From Ceriagrion tenellum (lineage: Eukaryota; Arthropoda; Insecta; Odonata; Coenagrionidae), in contig OY720633.1 of the NCBI GenBank assembly GCA_963169105.1, forward strand, positions 161,029,780 through 161,093,779: DNA of 64,000 nucleotides, read 5' to 3'. Numbering within the stretch: the first letter of the stretch is position 1; the number at the start of each line of letters is the position of its first letter. A program made the translations under genes and the position numbers. This document shows, piece by piece, positions 11,701-23,935 of this stretch. The notes under the pieces are model-generated. The model had not been told where the DNA came from. It saw only the letters and a list, made by a program, of their open reading frames with translations, and did not search any database.

Positions 11701-13330
11701 TTTTGCGGGTAACAAAATAAATTTCACAAGTAAGTTTCTTTTTTTTTACCGGCGTTAGTATTTTGTATCAGTGAATTACGGAATAAGACCATTTTAATTT
11801 TTCAGAGCCTTTATAGATTTCACTTTTAAATTCCTCCCACCATTTTTTATGCTACCTTTTTCAACATTTGCACTTAAGAATAGGGCAATTTTTTTCAAAT
11901 ATTTCAAGTAGTAGAATTCGAATTTACACTAATTAATAATAATAATAATAATCATTGGTTGAAGTTACAATTTGACGATGCATGCATTAATGCTACTACA
12001 AAAAGTATTTTTCAAAGTAGTGAGTTCCTTTATTTTGTCAATATATGTTGAACTGTTTTTACTGAACATAATTATACCTCCGGATATATTGAACTACACG
12101 TCTAATCGGTAGTTTAACACCCTTTATATCGATGTTGTATTGCTGTAACTCAATGTTTAAAATTATTAATAATTCCATAATGATATTTAAAAATGTAATT
12201 AAACAATTTTCATAAAATCATTAATAAAAATGAGTCACAAAGCTCTGAGAGATATTTAAAATTGATGTAGATTATCAGAATAATAAATATTAAATGAAGT
12301 GCTATGAACTTTAAATTTTTATCGCCAATGAAGAGCTTAATTAGCAAACATTATTTATGAATGATAAAATTCAATATGTGTTTTAATTTAATGACAAACG
12401 CAGTGATTATTGATCTGACATATTTCACGTCTGATATCAAGGGTAAAAAATTTGTTGCCAAAGGGAAATAAATATAAAGCGGACTTGTTTTGAGCAATCA
12501 CATCAATACAACCGTGAATGATGGATTGATTGAACATATTGATTTATTTATATTATTTTCGTTTTGATTACACCCTGTTTGATAAAAAATAAAAAATGAT
12601 CGCTATTTCCATGTGGTGAAGAGGACGCTAAATGATGACGGCTCGCCCTGAAGGAAACGCATCACCCCGTGAATAGCAGCATAAGGCAGTACTTTACTGC
12701 AATGCGGGCGGTATCATGTATAATTATAGGCGTTAAATATTCTGTATTTTCCTTGGTTCGCTGATGATTTAGTAGTTTCGCATATTTTTATCTTTATTCC
12801 TCGTCTTAGCTTCAGAAATGCAGGTTTTTTATCAGATGTTTCTTTTTCGCAAAAGTTACATTGCTCTCAGTAAATAAATCACTGATTTTTATGGTTTTTT
12901 TCATCCGAAAAGTTAAAAGTTTTCATTTTTAATGAATTGTTCATGTTGATGAACCAGCTTTAAAATAACTGGCATTACATAAATATATCAGAAGAGTACC
13001 ATTCACATCGTAATGTTATTTAAATGCTTTCCATATTTTAAGGGAGTAGATAGTCTCAGGTTTAGTTTCTTACTTGTAGCTCACATGAGAAATGTTGAAA
13101 TCTGAATCTAATTAACTACTTTCGTCCCTCTTGAACATGTACCATTCTTTGGGAATTATCAAAATATTAAAAAATTAAACAAGTTTTTCATGAAAAAATT
13201 ACTAAATCCTTGATTGGAACAAGTGGCTATCGCCATACTAGGAAGCCAAGGCACGATTAACGTTCCAAGATACCTTCTTTATGTAGGAGTTGAAGAAGTT
13301 TGAAAAGCTGTTTAAATCTTAGATGACTAA
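11701..13330. other. Very AT-rich stretch, nothing recognised
   Basis: No coding or transposon signal. It contains a short (AAT)n microsatellite at 11931-11952 and dense runs of A and T. Possible intron or intergenic DNA. Confidence 0.55.
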
Positions 13331-13334
13331 TTCT

Positions 13335-14110
13335 GTGGCAGAAAAGTGATGGAAATGATGAAGAAGATTGTCGAGAGGAAGTAGAGGAAAAGGAAGGAGA
13401 AAGACACCAGAGAGGGAGAAAATATGTTACATTGAGAAAATACTGGAGAGGTTAGAAATAGAAATGGAGGAGGAAATGGGTATTTTGTGGAGAGAGGAAT
13501 ACGGTGAAAATAAAAAAAATAGGCATGGTTCAGGAAAAAATAATATTTGGCCAAATATAAAGATAATGGAGAGCAAAAGGAAGGCAGGACCATGAGGGAG
13601 GACAGAAATCATATTGGAAGTGCTGAAAAGCAGAAGAAAGGAAAAATATCAAAGGAATGGTGGAAGTGAAGGGAAGAAATAATGAAATAAACAAATAGTT
13701 TAACGGATAAGAAGAGATGACTAACAAACAGGTGGCAGGATATGCAGAAGTGTTACATTTTGAAGGAAACTATAGGAAGTTGTATTGCTAAGGGCAAAAA
13801 CATTGAAGATAGGGTTGCGATTGGATTAGGGACATATATTTAGACGTAAAGTACTTTGTAAAACTGACAGAGATGGAGGGGGCAGAAAAAGTATGGAAAA
13901 GAGAAAAATGGGATGGAGACCTAATGAGTATTGGGAGAGGGGAGGAAGTGCATTGAAGTGGGGGTGCATTTCCTTCAACATACTAGCCTGCCAGATGAAG
14001 GGGCAGAAACTAAAAGACGTTTGACAGTGGGTGTTTACACTCCAGCCATGTATTGGAGGAGAATAAGGAAAAGAAGGAGGGAGGGTGTAGAGGTATATAG
14101 AATTTTGACT
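13335..14110. other. Purine-rich (A/G) strand-biased tract
   Basis: The + strand is strongly enriched in A and G over about 750 bases. This keeps pyrimidine-strand frames open (13327-13727 and 13826-14152, minus) and makes a Lys/Glu/Arg-rich frame on the plus strand (13368-13595). None looks like a protein family. I read it as strand-biased sequence, possibly the eroded upstream part of the LINE fragment that follows. No motif links the two. Confidence 0.45.
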
Positions 14111-14224
14111 GTTTGGTTTATGTGAACGTAACGAAGTTTTAATAATAACCATAAATGGTGTGAGGAAAGAAAAATACTTTCGCTTGAGAGTTCAGCAGAG
14201 AATCTCTGTTGCTTTTGCTTTTAT

Positions 14225-14690
14225 TTAAATAGTATTCTCCTTATCGCACTGGAAACTTCCTGAATTAAATATCTTGGAATTACCTTGACTTCTGATGTAT
14301 CGTGGGAACTTACATACAAAACATATGCGGCACATCATTAAAAAAAATAGTATTCTTAAGCGTATAATAGAAAGGTTCTCGGATAAAAAGTAAAAAAGAG
14401 GCTCTACTTTTTTCTGGCTAGGCCACACCTTAAATACGCCGCATAAATTGGAGACCTTGGTCATAAAGATATGACAAAAAAATTAATAAAATATAAAGAT
14501 AAGCTGCATGCTTCATTAAAAACTGCTACGAGCGAAAATTTAGTATCTAACAACTTTTACAGGGACTGAAGTGAAAGCCTCTAGAGACTCGGAGGCTGCA
14601 CTATAGGTTCAAGTTGGTTGAGAAGTTCAGAACTGGTTTGTTACAGAGCGATACAAGAAATTTCATAGAACTACTGAACTAGCCGAGCAG
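14225..14690 (+). mobile_element. Non-LTR retrotransposon C-terminal fragment
   Basis: Translated with one shift and several stops, the + strand reads IKYLGITLTSDVSWEL, the common motif just after the RT palm in Jockey/CR1-like LINEs. It then reads VKKEALLF and a string with stops that still shows INWRPWS, followed by AACFIKNCYERKFSI, LLQGLK, KPLETRRLHYRFKLVEKF and LLQSDTRNFI. That is the usual C-terminal helix and LExRR region. Motifs A and B and the YADD box are not present upstream, so this is a truncated 3' portion. It abuts a SINE head on the opposite strand. Confidence 0.7.
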
Positions 14691-14836
14691 TAACTTTAAA
14701 GGAGTCACCCGCTAGTGGTCACATAATTCTGTAAAATTCGCAGTGGAAAAATCATTCGTCTGGACTGGGAATCGAACCCAGATCCCTCAATTTCACGGCA
14801 AGTGCTCTAACCAGTTAAGCAACCTAGGCCCCCTCT
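14690..14836 (-). mobile_element. tRNA-derived SINE fragment
   Basis: On the minus strand, from about 14832 downward, the sequence reads GGGGGCCTAGGTTGCTTAAC, then TGGTTAGAGCA (A box) and, about 30 bases on, CTGGGTTCGATTCCCAG (B box in a perfect 5-bp T-arm stem). The acceptor halves are not complementary and the sequence runs on for about 70 bases, so it is a SINE head rather than a working tRNA gene. No clear target duplication was found. Confidence 0.6.
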
Positions 14837-14839
14837 TTC

Positions 14840-17232
14840 TCTGAGAATCTCATGAGGCTTTTTGAAGCTAGTTGTCCTCACATGTACCGTGCCTGTAATG
14901 CCAGAAGTACCCGTATGCGAGCAACTTTATTCTTCCATTCGCTATGTGATACGTTTCCTTTGCTCTTGGCAGTGTTTAATGAAACATTCTTTCGACATAA
15001 AGTGCATTTTGACATGCAGTGTTTAATAAATAATGTCCTTCATTTGTATTTTATTTGCTTTGTAAATAATTCTCTCTTCATAAAGCCCCAATTGCTTGAG
15101 GAATATTCAAGATTTTACGAAATCTGAGCAAAGTTGCTTCTCTTATTTTTTTCCCTCAGAGATGCCTCCTTCTATTTGCTATATATAATTTCTAGTTTCT
15201 TTGTTGCAGCACTGCTAATGTTTCCATGTGTTTACCCGTGTACGATGTGATGTTTATACGGTTCCGAGTCCTTTGGCTTCATTCTACTCCATTCTCTTAA
15301 CCCCTCCTAGCTAATGGATGTTTAGCATTGCCGTGATATCTTCCTTCAGAGGGGTATATCAGTACATATACTTATTTGGATCGGGTCTTATATATAATAT
15401 ATTCGCACAATACTTGGAAAACTATCGAATTCCATTGTAGCATTATGGCATAGTTTTATTAAATACAGAATATACAAGTAGTTGTGTGGTTTTTGCTAAC
15501 GATTATTATCGATCGGAAAGTACTGAGTAGTTGGGTATCATGGGATACTTCTTCGTAACCATTTGGCAGTTTACTATTTTTAGGTGAGATGGAATTGTTT
15601 TTTTTAGTTAACACATACGTGCAATGTACATACGTACACAGCATAGAGCCGAGTGCACTAATGGTTCTAAATGTTGTTGACTTTACGGATACAAATGGAG
15701 ATTCATAGTAAATGTATACCTTAATTTAATCAGAGGTGCAACAATGCCGATTGCCAAAGAAGAATTACATGAACACAATGCCATTCAACAAGTTCCTTCC
15801 ACATGCATATGAAAACTTGTTTCTGATGCTGACAGCGGTTGGTAAAAATTGTCTGCAATAAAAGTTGTGAAAAATATTTAAGTTATTTTCGTGAGCAAGG
15901 TAGTTTTTCTAATTTTATTTTATTCGCGATGTTATTCATATTCCTATTCAGATTATAACTTGTAAAAATCAATTGGCTACTTATCTTCACACCTTTATTC
16001 ATTTTGTTGTGTTAGACGCCAATTCAACGTTATTACATTAATTTAATAAATTAGCAATCAGTTGTGACTGATTCCAAGGTACATACACGTATTTTTGAGG
16101 ATTTGAATCTATTAGTTCAATGAGATGCCTTTGCCTACGTTTCACTTCACTGATAAATTATCTTTTAGGGCTAAAATATTTCAACTGTTGATGATATGTT
16201 TCATGGCTTTAAAATGTTTAACATAAAAAATAAGTCTCCTATTGTATTCATAAATGTGTATTTCTTCGTGAATCTTGCCTATCTCTAAAGATTTATAAAT
16301 AATTTAAACTCATGCAGATGCATCTTTTATTATTAATTGACAAAAATCCTAAGTAATAAGATAATATGTTACATTACCTTACGCATCTTTTGCATATATA
16401 AGACTAAGTTTGCTAGGTAAAATTCGGTTACGTGCTTCTTATCTGTCATATATCTCCATATATGCTTTCTATGCAATTTTGATAGAAAGTTGGATAAAAT
16501 GTTTTTTGTTAAAGAACTAAGACGTTTTGACAACTAACGAAGTAGATCTGAAATTTTCATTGCATTGTTATTTCTGCGCACTGAATATCTGTTGCATCAC
16601 ACTTTTCTGTTAATTTTGTTGCCTTCTGACTGATAATTAGGACTGATATGAGTTAGTATAAACTTTTGTGATTCATTATACAGCATATGATGCATTTAAT
16701 AAAAATGTAGCGTACAATAATTATTTTTTTATAAGTATAGATGGTAGATGAGGAAGGAAGGATCGAAATAATTTGGAATCGGCGTTCAGGAATACAGGGA
16801 CGAATGTAAAATTTGAACTTGCTGTTACAGAAGTAGTAACAATGATTTTAATATTCCATTTCATCCTCCTAATCCAACGAAGTAAGAGGGGTAACTACCG
16901 CCTGCTACAGCCGTGATTAGGGTCAGAGATGGGTCAGGGTCAGCGTTCTGAGAGCAGAAGGGAGCCTTACGCGCGTCTTTCTACGAAAAAATACTATTAC
17001 TCCTTTACTGCAAGACTGTTATTTTCTCATTAAACATGCTCTTCCCGATTTCGACCCAATTTTGTTGAGGATAGAGAATAAGCCTGCATAAAAAATTTAG
17101 CTTGCGTACTTAAAGAAATATTTCGCCGGAAAGAGTAACATAGAAACCTAAAGCACCCTCTCTTGGTCGGGTCAGCTACTTAATGACGATGAATGAAAGA
17201 AATCATCACCATTATGTTATAAACATGGTGGA
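14840..17232. other. AT-rich stretch, nothing recognised
   Basis: Frames at 14852-15127 (+) and 15459-15644 (-) have no family signature. No repeat ends or RNA genes were recognised. Confidence 0.5.
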
Positions 17233-17290
17233 GCAGTAAACATTCTAAAATAAGAGTATTTTCTCTTATTTTAGAATGCTTTTACTGTGC
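17231..17290. repeat. Perfect hairpin, 16-bp arms, extended
   Basis: CATTCTAAAATAAGAG (17241-17256) and its exact complement (17263-17278) flank a 6-base loop. Pairing extends imperfectly outward through GCAGTAAA and TTTTACTGTGC to about 60 bases in total. No genes adjoin it. It may be a small palindromic transposon relic or a replication- or recombination-generated inverted duplication. Confidence 0.75.
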
Positions 17291-17432
17291 TTGCGCGCTT
17301 ACAACTTCAAAGGGCCTAGGCAAAACCTTGGCTGAAAAAAAGGCTACTAGGACGTAGCATCAGTTGGATTATCTTTGAAGGCAACAAAATCGTAGTTTGG
17401 GGACAAGATGAAATCCAGTAGCTTTTCCAGAG

Positions 17433-17530
17433 AGATAGTTATATTGTTACTACCACGGTTTTGATAGATGTCAACATCTTTACATTCAAATCTGGACTAT
17501 AATAGTTGCTTATCATTAAGAAAGTTAGCA
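17433..17530 (+). repeat. Diverged direct repeat, copy 1
   Basis: Blocks such as CCACGGTTTT, GATRTATGTCAA-like sequence, and a stretch ending ATTAAGRAARTWAGC recur in the same order at about 19485-19562. The RT remnant at 18.0-19.3 kb lies between the copies. Identity is modest and the boundaries are approximate. Confidence 0.4.
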
Positions 17531-18009
17531 AAGAATGAACAATGATGAACAAATGATTCGAAAAATTAAGAATTGCAGAATTGAATGACCCTTTTCTCGG
17601 CTAAATGCGTAAATGCGTGAATTGCTCGGAATAGTTTTTTTTTAATGAGACACGTAATTTCTTAAATACGAGATTCAATGCCAGCTCACACGAATGATGC
17701 ACCCTCGAGACAATGTATTTCCATTGAAACGTTCATCGTAAAAAAGCTGTCATGCCATGGACCGATGTGTAGAAATAGCCCTTATGATAATTTGGATAAG
17801 AACGATAAGGAGTACATTTTATTACTCTGAAAAAAGCGGTTGAGTCAAAAGTGTAACAGATCTGTACTGTACTTTGATCTGTTTTTATTTTCGATTAATT
17901 TAGTAAACTATCTGATCAAAAGACTTAATATCATTTTTATTGGCGCAAGTCTTTTTATACTTACTTAACAATACCCATTCACATTAGTCTGCATATTAAC
18001 AATTGTAGG

Positions 18010-19335
18010 ATGTTTTATCGCTTTCTTTGTGTTAACGACATGTGTCTATAATTGCATATTTATCTGTGTTGGCTGTATGCTTTATATTTATTGAGACGCT
18101 CAGTTTCCATTGAGTACTCAAGTTGCTGCATGCATATTATGAGATTACTTTTAGTTCCTGGGTTATGTACATCCAAATTGATATTTAACCGCACCAACAT
18201 ATCCCCTCCATCTCTTTCGGTTCATTGTATCATCCACCGCAGCTCCAACCCTTTAAAAATCCATAGTTACTTGTTTCCTGTATCTCTGTCGTGATCTTCT
18301 CCTGGGTCGAATTCCTTCTGGATTTCCTCTCTAAACCTCCTGCATCAGACACCCTATTTTCTTTACAAGTGTTCAGCTCATCTCATTCTTCTGCATTGTA
18401 TCTCACTTATAATGTCGGTATTCTTGTAAAGGTCCGATATTTACCCATTATACTTTCTTCTCCATCTTCCTTGTTTGTTTGTAGGCTCGGAGGTCTTTCG
18501 TAACAGCTTATTTTCAAATATTATTATTTGTCTCCTCATTTTTATTCAGTTCCCATGTATCGGATCTATAGAGCAATACTGGGCTGGTTATTGTTTTGTG
18601 CTATCGAATGTTTTCTTCATACGACAGGAATTCCGAAGTTAGGAGTCTGCAGCAGGCATGTAAGCATATATTGGCTGCGTTTTATGTTCTGTATCCCTGG
18701 TTCTTCTCTGTTTTATGTGATATAAAAACTCCACTCCAATAAAATACTCCAAAAATATAAGTATTTTAAATAGTCCACTTTTTCAAATTCATGCCCCTCT
18801 ATGTGTAGGGAACTTATATATTTCTTTCGAGTTCTTAAGTGTTCTATGTACTTTGAGTTTTTGAGTCATTTATCTCTAATCCCATTTATTCCGTTTCTTT
18901 CATAAATATTTCGGTTAGCTTTGTCACTTCTTCTACACTTTCTGCGAATATTACTACGGCATCTGCAAAGGCTAAAACGCTTATTTTAGCTCCAATACAT
19001 GATAACAAGCTCCATCTCTGCTACCTTTTCTAGTGCTTCCTCTTCTGCAATATTAGAATTGGGGAGAGCCCATCCCCTGCCTAAGAACAGAATTTATTTC
19101 AAATGACTCCAATATGCTGCCACTAACTGGCACAGAGCTATTTGATTCTGTTATGCACATATTGACAAGGTTTATCTATTTTTTTAGGATTCCAAACTTG
19201 TCTATATCTATAGTCTCTCTATTTATACTGTCGTATGCTTTTTAAAAATCGATAAAAAATGCGAATAAAAAAATCGAATTCAATATTGTACTCCCAATAT
19301 TTGGGTATAACTTTTGTCAATCTCCCTTAGTCTGA
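18010..19335 (-). mobile_element. Non-LTR reverse transcriptase remnant
   Basis: On the minus strand, about 19262-19180 reads FFIDF-stop-KAYDSINRETI, then DKFGIPKK: RT motif A with one stop. About 19090-19030 keeps a motif-B-like GDGLSP. About 18965-18860 reads LAFADAVVIFAESVEEV then a stop and MGLEIN. The catalytic Y/FADD is therefore FADA, with one Asp lost. About 18560-18500 reads LLYRSDTWEL, the eroded C-terminal YGSETW-type motif. Numerous stops and shifts follow down to about 18010. This is a dead LINE of the endonuclease/RT type; the clade is not resolved and no ORF1 was found. Confidence 0.7.
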
Positions 19336-19480
19336 CTACTACCTCACGAAGACCTGTCCGGCATGGGGAGGTCCTGGCCGTAGTTAAGCTAAGCTACCGC
19401 CGGAATAGCTTTCGAGATCGCTGGAGCAAGGAAGTTCACCCAGCTCATCAAGGAGGAGGGTATTATGAGATTATGTGAGA
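19336..19480. other. GC-richer segment of unknown origin
   Basis: A short block including CCGGCATGGGGAGGTCCTGG and TTAAGCTAAGCTACCGCCGG is visibly richer in G+C than its neighbours. It sits just beyond the RT remnant. It could be the 5' part of that element or part of a different repeat; nothing identifies it. Confidence 0.3.
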
Positions 19481-19484
19481 AATA

Positions 19485-19562
19485 ATTATTATGTTATTGC
19501 CACGGTTTTCGATGTATGTCAATTGCTTCACTAGTAAATTGTTTACTATTAAGGAAATAAGC
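19485..19562 (+). repeat. Diverged direct repeat, copy 2
   Basis: Partner of 17433-17530: TTATTGCCACGGTTTTCGAT, ATGTATGTCAA and TTACTATTAAGGAAATAAGC align in order with copy 1. Confidence 0.4.
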
Positions 19563-20179
19563 ACTTATCTAAAATAGCTAATAAAATTGCATTGTGTATT
19601 CAACTAAAGGATTTCAGTAGTACTTCAGCGTTCGGTGTTTGAAAGACATAATATGAAAAATGCATATGTAAGATGTATTTCAATATAATGACTTTGAGAT
19701 ATATCGAATATGTAAGCATGATACGATACAGGGCTTTAGTTTTAAGTGTTTTAAGGCCGCAATAGAACTAAATGGATTAAAATGCGTGGGTGAAAAACTA
19801 TTATTTAAAATGCTAATACTTTGCGTGACGCTTAATGGCGTCATGCAATTTTCTTTTATTTCATCGATCTTTATGAAACGTGTTATATCATTATAACTTG
19901 TCCTATCGTAAATTTTGTACAGTTCGCTTAACTTCTTAATTAAATAAACCTTTGAATCAGGAGAACCTTTTAGTCTTTTGACAGATTTATGAGTCTTTGT
20001 TTAGTTTTATCACCATCGTTTTGAAAGGTGATTCCTGATCGGTCCTTTACTGATCCCTGAAAAAAATAGCCGCATTTTATGTTTTTTTTTGCCTTCTGCC
20101 TTCGACAGCTCCTTCGCAATCCTCAAATAGTCATTTGACTCCCTTTAGTCAGCGTCAAAACGAATACACATACGTCAAA

Positions 20180-20830
20180 ACCCACCCAAAAACTATTACT
20201 AGCGTTGAGCAAAGGTATCGCAGATTTCTGGAGCCCACGAACGTGGGAGTAGCTCGCCCGTTTTTTACGAGGCTCTTTCTCCGATGCGGAACGAGGTTGA
20301 GAGAAATATCTCTGGAAAGCTCACGGATAGATTGACGGCATTCGGGGTGAAATTGGAGGGGGAATGGGTGGGAGGAGGAGGGAGCGAGTAAATAAGAAAG
20401 GGGTATCGGGGGGTGGGAAGAATAAGTGGGAGAAGTGGGGAATGGGTAAGGACTTAGCAGAAGCGAGCAGGAGTTTGAAATATTGACTGCGTTGTATGTG
20501 ATGTCGGAGCGCGCGCTTACCGTTCCTGAATTATTCCACGTCGCCCGATAAATATTGAGAGGGCCGCGGAATGAGGGCGCTGAAGCGGGCGGGGCTCTTA
20601 AGACGGCGTTTTTAGGGATTGACGGAGAGGAGGAGTGTTGCGGGGCGGGGAGGAAAGGGAGAGGTTGAGAAATTGCTAAGGGACAGTGGGGGAGAGAGGA
20701 GAAAGGGGGTAGAGAAGGGATGGAGGGAACGACGCAATAGAGTCGCCGAATGGTAAAGAGGACCTCACAAGGAAGAGGGGATGGGTGGATGGTTGTTTCA
20801 ATTGGGGAAGGAGAAGTGGTGATGTTTTTG
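20180..20830. other. G-rich GC-skewed island with CpG-rich core
   Basis: After AT-rich sequence, about 20.2-20.83 kb is G+C-rich with a strong excess of G over C on the + strand, from 20340 onward. A CpG-dense patch runs from 20500 to 20620 (GAGCGCGCGC, GGCCGCGG, GAAGCGGGCGGGGC). Such islands can be promoters or first exons. No coding frame with a family motif, TATA box or splice pattern is convincing. One of several similar islands in the window. Confidence 0.5.
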
Positions 20831-21600
20831 TAGATAATTTAAATGGACACCAAAAGATACTCTGGCTAATCCCGAGTGAAGTTAAGAATGACAATTAGGA
20901 CTTATTTGTTGATAAATAAAACCCAACGTCAGTTATTCGCAGAAAGAGGTAATTTAACTAAACCGCAAACCCCCTTTAAATGTTACCGTTTTCTTTTACG
21001 ATTATGTCACGGAAGTAAATTAATTTAGAGTAAGAAAATCTGGTAACTATCATAGGTAGAATACTTAATAATGGCATATCTCTTATAATAGAGTAATGGG
21101 GAGTTTTTGAAAAATAGCCCTGAATGAAGCTCATGTTTATGACTCTAATTTGCCAGTATCTACATCTACTAAATACCGTGAAAGCCACAAACTAAGATGT
21201 GTGACACAGGATGATTCCACACTAGGCATGCAGCACTCATCCCAACTGAAATTAGAACCGCGCACGTTTGCTCATATGCCAGGCTTAGACCAAAAGCAGT
21301 CAGGGTGACACTACGCGGTCAGACTATAAACTAGGATAGTGCGTTGTTAACGAACATGTTACCATGCAGTATACGATTTACAACTGCTGGTTAGATACGA
21401 CTACTGGTTAGTATTACTGTTGCGACTGATTAATGGTAATACATCGTATTAAGTCATACAGTAGCTATATCTTGCCTGGTATTTGATGCGGGGTTAGTAG
21501 CTATTAATGATGTTCAGACATTTAGCACAAGTGCAAAACCTACTTTACCGAGCGAAAAGAAAATATCTTGAAAGTCCGGTAACACATTGTCTACATCAAA

Positions 21601-21661
21601 CTTTCGTAAAAGAATTAATATAAATTTTTCCCTTTCGTAAAAGAATTAATATAAATTTTTC
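21601..21661 (+). repeat. Perfect 30-bp tandem duplication
   Basis: CTTTCGTAAAAGAATTAATA plus the following ten bases occurs twice back to back (units start at 21601 and 21632, period 31). The perfect identity suggests a recent slippage or duplication event. Confidence 0.85.
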
Positions 21662-22163
21662 ACTTTCCATCAGATATAGGTTCCCATCCTAAATCCTCAA
21701 CAATTCAGCAACTCTATTATGCTTACGTAACAATTCGTCACAAGTTTGCTTCTCTCCGCTGTAATCTCGCCGCTCGCAGCACAATCTATATCTGACATTA
21801 GACCGACTTCGTAAGAGTCCCATATCCTTGCGGCGTACTCCAAGTCAGTATCAGACAGTTTGGCTTGTTATTTGTTCGATTTTTCTTGTGATATAATAAA
21901 TCGTGTCTAGCCATTTAGAGTCATTAACTTAGGATGTAAAGAACGTAATACATTTTTTATGAAATAGCGCATGATAAGAGTCAATGTATATTATTAAATA
22001 TATTGGGATTGTATGCTGCTGTTTTTCATATGCGACGATCATTTTGCCTCGAAACAGTTTTTCTTAATTTGGGCTAAATTATATCATTTTCTATTCTCAA
22101 GTTTTCTTAATCATCAGTTCATATATCGAAATATGAATCGTGAATTTTTCTCTTTCATTGCCC

Positions 22164-22171
22164 AACTTATC
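22164..22171. repeat. Left target-site duplication of the MITE
   Basis: AACTTATC, identical to the 8-mer after the right terminus. Confidence 0.75.
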
Positions 22172-22695
22172 AGGCGTTCCGGCTCTCACCACAGGATTAC
22201 AACTTCACACAAGTATGGGTTGACGAGGACTACTGAGAGAAGGGATGTACCCAAGCTTTGACCAGAATTGGTCCGAAGTGACCCTCCATGGGTGGTCATC
22301 GAATCGAGAACGTACTCCGGCAGACCGCACGGCGTCAACCCTGAAAGTAAGCCAGGGAGATATCTAATCCCAAATTTTTGGGCAACGGGCTCTTCCGGTT
22401 CTCAAAGATGTGCGGTAGGTTTTTCGCAAAAGGGAGACCGACGGCTACTCGTCTCATTTGTTTGGGTAACCAAACTAATACGAGTACCTCGGGGAGGCGG
22501 AGGCCCAATTGAGGTCCTTTTGACCTCAATCCGCCTCATTGGTGTCGGCCTCGAAGTTTGGTTGGTTGGTTCGGTTGGTTGGTTTCGCTAAACTTCCCTT
22601 CCCATTCCTTCCTTCCCACCTCTTCCTTCCCTTGGAGATAAGCGAAAGCTTCCAATCCAAGGGGGAAGTTGTAATCCTACGGCGAGAGCCTGCCT
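22172..22695. mobile_element. 524-bp MITE with 8-bp target duplications
   Basis: The left end, 22172-22206, begins AGGCGTTCCGGCTCTC. The right end, reverse-complemented from 22695, begins AGGCAGGCTCTCGCCG. Both continue into GGATTACAACTTC. The terminal repeats are about 31-35 bases with one small indel. The flanks AACTTATC at 22164-22171 and 22696-22703 are identical 8-mers. The interior is G+C-rich against AT-rich flanks and encodes nothing recognisable (a 107-codon frame at 22268-22591 is chance-like). An 8-bp duplication fits hAT or P superfamily; the terminal sequence does not decide. Confidence 0.8.
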
Positions 22696-22703
22696 AACTT
22701 ATC
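22696..22703. repeat. Right target-site duplication of the MITE
   Basis: AACTTATC, identical to the 8-mer before the left terminus. Confidence 0.75.
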
Positions 22704-23935
22704 CATATTTACTTGTCCCTTTTTAATTTTTTAAAACACGAAACTCACATTGTTGTTGCGATGTTTCTTCAACAGAAAATATTCTGAACTTCTTTGGACG
22801 TGAGCAGTAGAAAATTCAAGCAAGGCAGCCCAAAATGCATTAATTATCATTTAGAAAAAGCCATCTTTGCCTAGCCTTTACTTAAATGTTAAATACTAAA
22901 AGCCTGGCGGCCAATATTATATTTTGTTGTTACCTTTCTCGTGGTAAGACAGGCACGCTTAAACATGTCAATTTAATGCAAATCGTAGCGTTTAGATGAA
23001 GTATAAATAAAAAAAACAGTCCAGAATTCGTTAGAAAACCAATGAATGCAGAGTTCGGAATACGGATTATTAGTGTGGGGCATAAAGATGCGTCATGGGG
23101 AAGTCGGAGAAGGACGAGTAAACGGGTTACCTGATGCAAAAAGTTCATCTAGCTGAAAATTTTATTTTCTTGTGTGCTAGCCTTCCATAAGATATTCAGT
23201 TTATTGCCCTTTATTGTTAAATAAATGGGTTTTACGTTAATATATTTCTTTTACATATGAATGTCTTGTTGAAAATTCATTTATTATCAGGAGTCATCTG
23301 TCCAAAGATTCGTCTGCTGTAGCTTTGACTCAACTTTTCTATTGGCTACTCGCTTCTTCGACATTTTTAAATATCGGCTTGATGCATTCATTTCTCAAGT
23401 TTATAAAACATCATTGTAATGTCAAAATGATAGAACCATTTGCAGTAGAAAAGCGCAACTTTAACCCTTTCACAACGGAGTGTGGCGTTGAAAAGTATGT
23501 CTTCTGTCACGAAAGCCGTTTCACTTATATGATTTTCAGGAAGCAAGTCCTTTTCTTAGGCCGGTTGGCTATGGAGATGTTGATCTTTAGTCGCCCTGCC
23601 GGCCACACTCGTGGCATGCGTTAGCCTCAAATTAAATGAGTCGGTGGCATTTCAATTTTTTACTATCTAATTAGAGGTAAGCCTTTTTAAGTTTTTGAAG
23701 AGTCTTGATTATATAATGAAAATCACCCTCAATTAATCGAATTTTGGATTATTTTATACCAAAATACATAGAAAATCCAATATAATAGCTCATATTTTTG
23801 GTATTGTCTGTGACCTGGGCTCTAGATTTCTAGAAATCATACAAATGGACTAAACTAAGCCTAATGCATAGAGGTGATTTCCGAAGAAGATACATACATA
23901 GAAAGATTAACACCGATCACGCCGTTCCCTTTCAG
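22704..23935. other. Non-coding stretch, nothing recognised
   Basis: A 99-codon frame at 23325-23624 (+) has no recognisable motif. No repeat ends were confirmed. Confidence 0.5.

Noticed and set aside
14755..14832. Apparent tRNA gene on the minus strand
   Set aside because: The D-arm and T-arm boxes are good, but the acceptor halves do not pair and the sequence continues as a SINE-like body.
23460..23490. TTTAACCCTTTCACAACGG as a piggyBac-type terminus
   Set aside because: No matching inverted end with TTAA was found nearby and no transposase fragment is adjacent.
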